Of a stretch of 8,277 bases of DNA, positions 6,668 through 8,277 are shown piece after piece. The DNA is taken from positions 1 to 8,277 of the forward strand of contig JAFQIF010000105.1 of NCBI GenBank assembly GCA_017397695.1. Direction: 5' to 3'. This DNA comes from Clostridia bacterium (GTDB lineage: Bacteria; Bacillota_A; Clostridia; Christensenellales; Aristaeellaceae). Numbering within the stretch: position 1 is the first letter of the stretch; each line of letters begins with the position of its first letter. The notes under the pieces are model-generated. The model saw only the letters and a program-made list of their open reading frames with translations. It was not told the DNA's origin and ran no database searches. The translations under genes and the position numbers were made by a program.

Positions 6668-6885
6668 AATATTTTTTGTTTTTTTGAAAAAATGATCCTG
6701 TAATTATGCAGAAAAATCGATTTTGGCAAATTCTGTTTTCGGTAAAGGCGGGTTCGGGCGTTTGCGTATCGCATCTGTCTGCCTCCATAACGGAATTGGA
6801 AAAAACGCAAAGAATATATAGAAAAAAGAAAGGCGGAAAGAAGAGAAAAACGGCAAATTAATTTGCAAAAAACGCAGAAGTTCTG
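6668..6885. other. AT-rich intergenic region between divergent promoters
   Basis: No gene is supported in the 408 nt between the transporter start (6604) and rpsO (7013). This central part is A/T-run-rich next to the transporter promoter and around 6800-6880, with a more GC-rich patch at about 6746-6785. Apart from the palindrome at 6853-6866, listed separately, I see no ORF with a ribosome site and no clear RNA gene. Confidence 0.6.
6853..6866. promoter_or_regulatory. Perfect 14-bp palindrome upstream of the rpsO promoter
   Basis: GCAAATTAATTTGC is a perfect 14-bp palindrome centred about 26 nt upstream of the rpsO -35 element. Position and symmetry fit an operator for a dimeric regulator, or an AT-rich UP-like element. 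No protein can be assigned to it. Confidence 0.4.
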
Positions 6886-6914
6886 TTTACAAAACGGCCC
6901 TTTGGTGTTACAAT
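6886..6914 (+). promoter_or_regulatory. Sigma-A-type promoter for rpsO
   Basis: TTTACA (-35, 6886-6891), a 17-nt spacer and TACAAT (-10, 6909-6914). Expected transcription start is near 6921, giving a leader of about 90 nt before rpsO. Confidence 0.85.
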
Positions 6915-6920
6915 ATCTTT

Positions 6921-7012
6921 CGGTCTGAACCGCATGCGCAGTTTGGCGATTCTCCGAACGTCATACTATGCTTGCGGCGATTGGCAAAATATTTTTTAGG
7001 AGGTCTTTATCC
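6921..7012 (+). promoter_or_regulatory. rpsO 5' leader, possible S15 autoregulatory region
   Basis: The ~90-nt leader starts with a small hairpin (CGGT 6921-6924 with ACCG 6929-6932, CTGA loop), then CGCATGCGCAG at 6931-6941, and ends with a strong AGGAGGT ribosome site at 6998-7004. S15 is known to repress its own synthesis through leader RNA structures in several bacteria, and these differ between phyla. Whether this leader folds into such a site is an inference; I do not recognise a known S15 motif in it. Confidence 0.4.
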
Positions 7013-7276
7013 ATGGATAAGGCTATGAAGGAAGCTATCATCAAGGAATATGCCCGTCACGAGGGTGACACCGGCTCCCCCGAGGTTCAGGTTGCGCTGC
7101 TGACCGCTCGCATCAATCACCTGAACGCCCACCTGAAGGATCATGCGAAGGATCACCACTCTCATCGTGGTCTGCTGCTGATGGTTGGTCAGCGCCGCAG
7201 CATGCTGGAGTACCTCAAGCGCATCGACATCGAGCGCTATCGTGCTCTGGTTGCGAAGCTGGGTCTGCGCAAGTAA
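7013..7276 (+). CDS. rpsO: 30S ribosomal protein S15
   Basis: S15 is a primary-binding protein of the 16S rRNA central domain and contributes to an intersubunit bridge. The product is 87 residues, about the usual 88-89. The conserved core is visible: [19 protein letters not shown] (about 16-34), the [13 protein letters not shown] segment (about 43-55) that contacts r[15 protein letters not shown], and the terminal [18 protein letters not shown] at 7013 follows AGGAGGT at 6998-7004 by 8 nt and gives the family N-terminus; an upstream in-frame ATG at 6968 would add 15 leader-encoded residues and is rejected. It is followed by a terminator and then pnp, the widespread rpsO-pnp order. Confidence 0.97.
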   Translation: MDKAMKEAIIKEYARHEGDTGSPEVQVALLTARINHLNAHLKDHAKDHHSHRGLLLMVGQRRSMLEYLKRIDIERYRALVAKLGLRK

Positions 7277-7322
7277 TCATATTCCGGGCTTTGCTTTAAA
7301 AAATCGGGCTCTGTCCCAGATG

Positions 7323-7364
7323 ACCGTCGTTTGGGGGCGTGGTCTTCCAGACGACGGTTTTTTT
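7323..7364 (+). terminator. Strong intrinsic terminator between rpsO and pnp
   Basis: A 15-bp stem (7323-7337 with 7344-7358, including three G-U pairs) with a 6-nt loop runs into seven T residues (7358-7364). The uninterrupted outer 8 bp is GC-rich. It should end most rpsO transcripts, so pnp either receives read-through or has its own promoter, which I could not identify. Confidence 0.88.
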
Positions 7365-7368
7365 GAGC

Positions 7369-7518
7369 GCCGGCGGAATGCCGGCAGCAATTCCGACGAA
7401 CTGATGCCGAATTGAATGATCCTCGACAGAGGCCGATGGTGATCAATCGCATGCGCAGAACGGAGGATTGTGCTCAAAGTGTGTGTGTTGTGTGTGAGTT
7501 GAAAGGAGATTCCCCAAA
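7369..7518 (+). promoter_or_regulatory. pnp 5' leader with hairpins and a GU-rich tract
   Basis: After the terminator comes a second hairpin (GCCGGC 7369-7374 with GCCGGC 7380-7385, GGAAT loop), then a small CCTC/GAGG hairpin (7421-7432), a second copy of CGCATGCGCAG at 7448-7458, and a GU-rich tract at 7479-7497. The ribosome site AGGAGA is at 7504-7509. pnp leaders in other bacteria are structured and cut by RNase III as part of PNPase autoregulation; applying that here is inference. Confidence 0.45.
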
Positions 7519-7881
7519 ATGTTCAAGGTGTATACCACTGAGCTGGCTGGCCGCGAGCTGTCCCTGGAGTTTGGCAAGTATTGCGGTCAGGCGAACGGCT
7601 CTGTGATCGTCCGCCTGGGCGACACTGTCGTCATGGTCAATGCGACTGCCGCCGAGAAGCCGCGCGAGGGTCAGGATTTCTTCCCGCTGAGCGTGGATTT
7701 TGAAGAAAAGATGTATGCTGTGGGCAAGATCCCGGGCGGCTTCATCAAGCGCGAGGGCCGTCCCTCTGAGAAGGCGACGCTGACCTCCCGTCTGATCGAC
7801 CGTCCGCTGCGCCCGCTGTTCAATAAGGGTATCCGCAACGACGTTCAGGTCGTGGCGACTGTTCTGTCCGTCGAGCAGGAC
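7519..7881 (+). CDS. pnp: Polyribonucleotide nucleotidyltransferase, N-terminal fragment (ends at an apparent chimeric join)
   Basis: PNPase is the phosphorolytic 3'-5' exoribonuclease of RNA decay. ATG at 7519 has AGGAGA 9 nt upstream and opens with a normal PNPase N-terminus. The first ~121 residues are the beginning of the first RNase PH-like domain: [20 protein letters not shown], then [34 protein letters not shown], and [26 protein letters not shown], up to [10 protein letters not shown]. In PNPases this is normally followed by a P-x-x-x-A-x-x-GASAAL stretch. Here the expected continuation is missing and the frame runs on into unrelated sequence. The second RNase PH domain, KH and S1 domains are therefore not present. 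Identity of this part is near certain; the true gene presumably continues elsewhere in the source genome. Confidence 0.95.
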
Positions 7882-7890
7882 GTGATTATA
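7876..7890. other. Probable chimeric junction
   Basis: Up to the GAC codon at 7879-7881 the reading is normal PNPase; from GTG ATT ATA at 7882 onward it is SusD-like. The exact base is uncertain by several nucleotides because the codons at the join could fit either side. No insertion sequence end, repeat or target duplication is visible at the join, which favours an assembly or library chimera over a biological insertion. Confidence 0.75.
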
Positions 7891-8277
7891 TCCAAACTTC
7901 CGAGGATGTCGGCATATGACATACGTGATTCGCTGATCAATGACCTGAACACTTGGATAGTAGAAAAGAAGGCACTTGATTGGAAGCCTACCAATTCGGA
8001 TGAGAATCGTCAGCAGTATCGTTGCGGAGCAGCTTTGGGACTCTATCTCGCCGGAAAATTCTGCCTTTGGAATGAGCGCTGGACAGAAGCTGTGGAGTAT
8101 TTCGGCTATCTGGAGGAAATCTATGGAAACGGTGCCGGTATGCCCGAAGGAGCTTTGGCAAAGTACCCGCTTTCGGATATTCCGTTCAGCAGGCGTAACA
8201 CTCCGGAGGTAATTCTTGAAGTCTCGAACATTTCCGTGGAATATGGCCTCCAACTATATGGAAACCTGGCTTCTTAT
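7882..8277 (+). CDS. SusD/RagB-like outer-membrane nutrient-binding protein, internal fragment (foreign to the rest of the window)
   Basis: 132 codons open at both ends, in the same frame as the preceding pnp fragment. SusD-like proteins are surface lipoproteins of Bacteroidota that bind glycans or other nutrients next to a SusC-type TonB-dependent channel. Visible features: a helix [17 protein letters not shown] of the kind found before the TPR-like repeats; [28 protein letters not shown], matching the family pattern of a helix rich in small residues, then W-x-E-A and an aromatic; and later [13 protein letters not shown], like the family's N-x-E-I-I-F segment. Codon use shifts to more A/T-ending codons (ATA, AAA, TTG, GGA) than in the pnp part. 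No start, signal peptide or lipobox is present, and no SusC neighbour. The assignment is by pattern recognition only. Confidence 0.72.
   Translation, partial: MIISKLPRMSAYDIRDSLINDLNTWIVEKKALDWKPTNSDENRQQYRCGAALGLYLAGKFCLWNERWTEAVEYFGYLEEIYGNGAGMPEGALAKYPLSDIPFSRRNTPEVILEVSNISVEYGLQLYGNLASY

Noticed and set aside
7474..8253. 259-codon - strand open frame at the right end
   Set aside because: It spans the pnp-SusD join in antisense and has no coherent protein signature; the + strand reading explains both halves.
7519..8277. A novel PNPase-SusD fusion protein
   Set aside because: Compartments and phyla do not match, the SusD part lacks its N-terminus, and the join falls inside the first RNase PH domain, so a chimeric contig is the simpler explanation.

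Overview
This looks like a core chromosomal segment of a Gram-positive-type (Bacillota, probably gut clostridial) bacterium. Evidence: the gene order infB-rbfA-nrnA-truB-ribF followed by rpsO-pnp; strong AGGAGG-type ribosome binding sites; intrinsic hairpin-plus-T terminators; an NrnA-type DHH phosphoesterase beside rbfA; and a Cro/C1-type regulator with a membrane tail, of a kind I associate with clostridia. The phylum is fairly safe. Genus and family are not readable from the window.

Positions 1-3652 carry the 3' end of infB, then rbfA, nrnA, truB and ribF on the + strand, apparently one transcription unit for translation initiation, ribosome maturation, nanoRNA turnover, tRNA pseudouridylation and flavin cofactor synthesis. 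Most junctions are tight (32-nt gap, 11-nt overlap, 20-nt gap). The exception is the 197-nt nrnA-truB gap, which holds five successive hairpins. A terminator at 3662-3686 closes the unit.

Positions 3687-6667 are an accessory insertion relative to the usual ribF-rpsO neighbourhood. It holds a promoter, an XRE regulator with a hydrophobic C-terminal half, a PAP2-like membrane protein with altered catalytic motifs, a bidirectional terminator, and a convergent (- strand) sodium-coupled NSS-family amino acid transporter with its own promoter.

Positions 6668-7518 hold an AT-rich intergenic region with a perfect 14-bp palindrome, the rpsO promoter and leader, rpsO (S15), a strong terminator, and a structured pnp leader. 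pnp begins at 7519 and reads normally for about 121 codons. Near 7882 the protein stops resembling PNPase and becomes, in the same frame, the interior of a SusD/RagB-like outer-membrane nutrient-binding lipoprotein, a Bacteroidota family, with a visible change in codon use. The last ~396 bases are therefore most likely a chimeric join from another organism, an assembly artefact rather than a true fusion gene. I found no CRISPR array, tRNA, rRNA, transposase or convincing new defence system.
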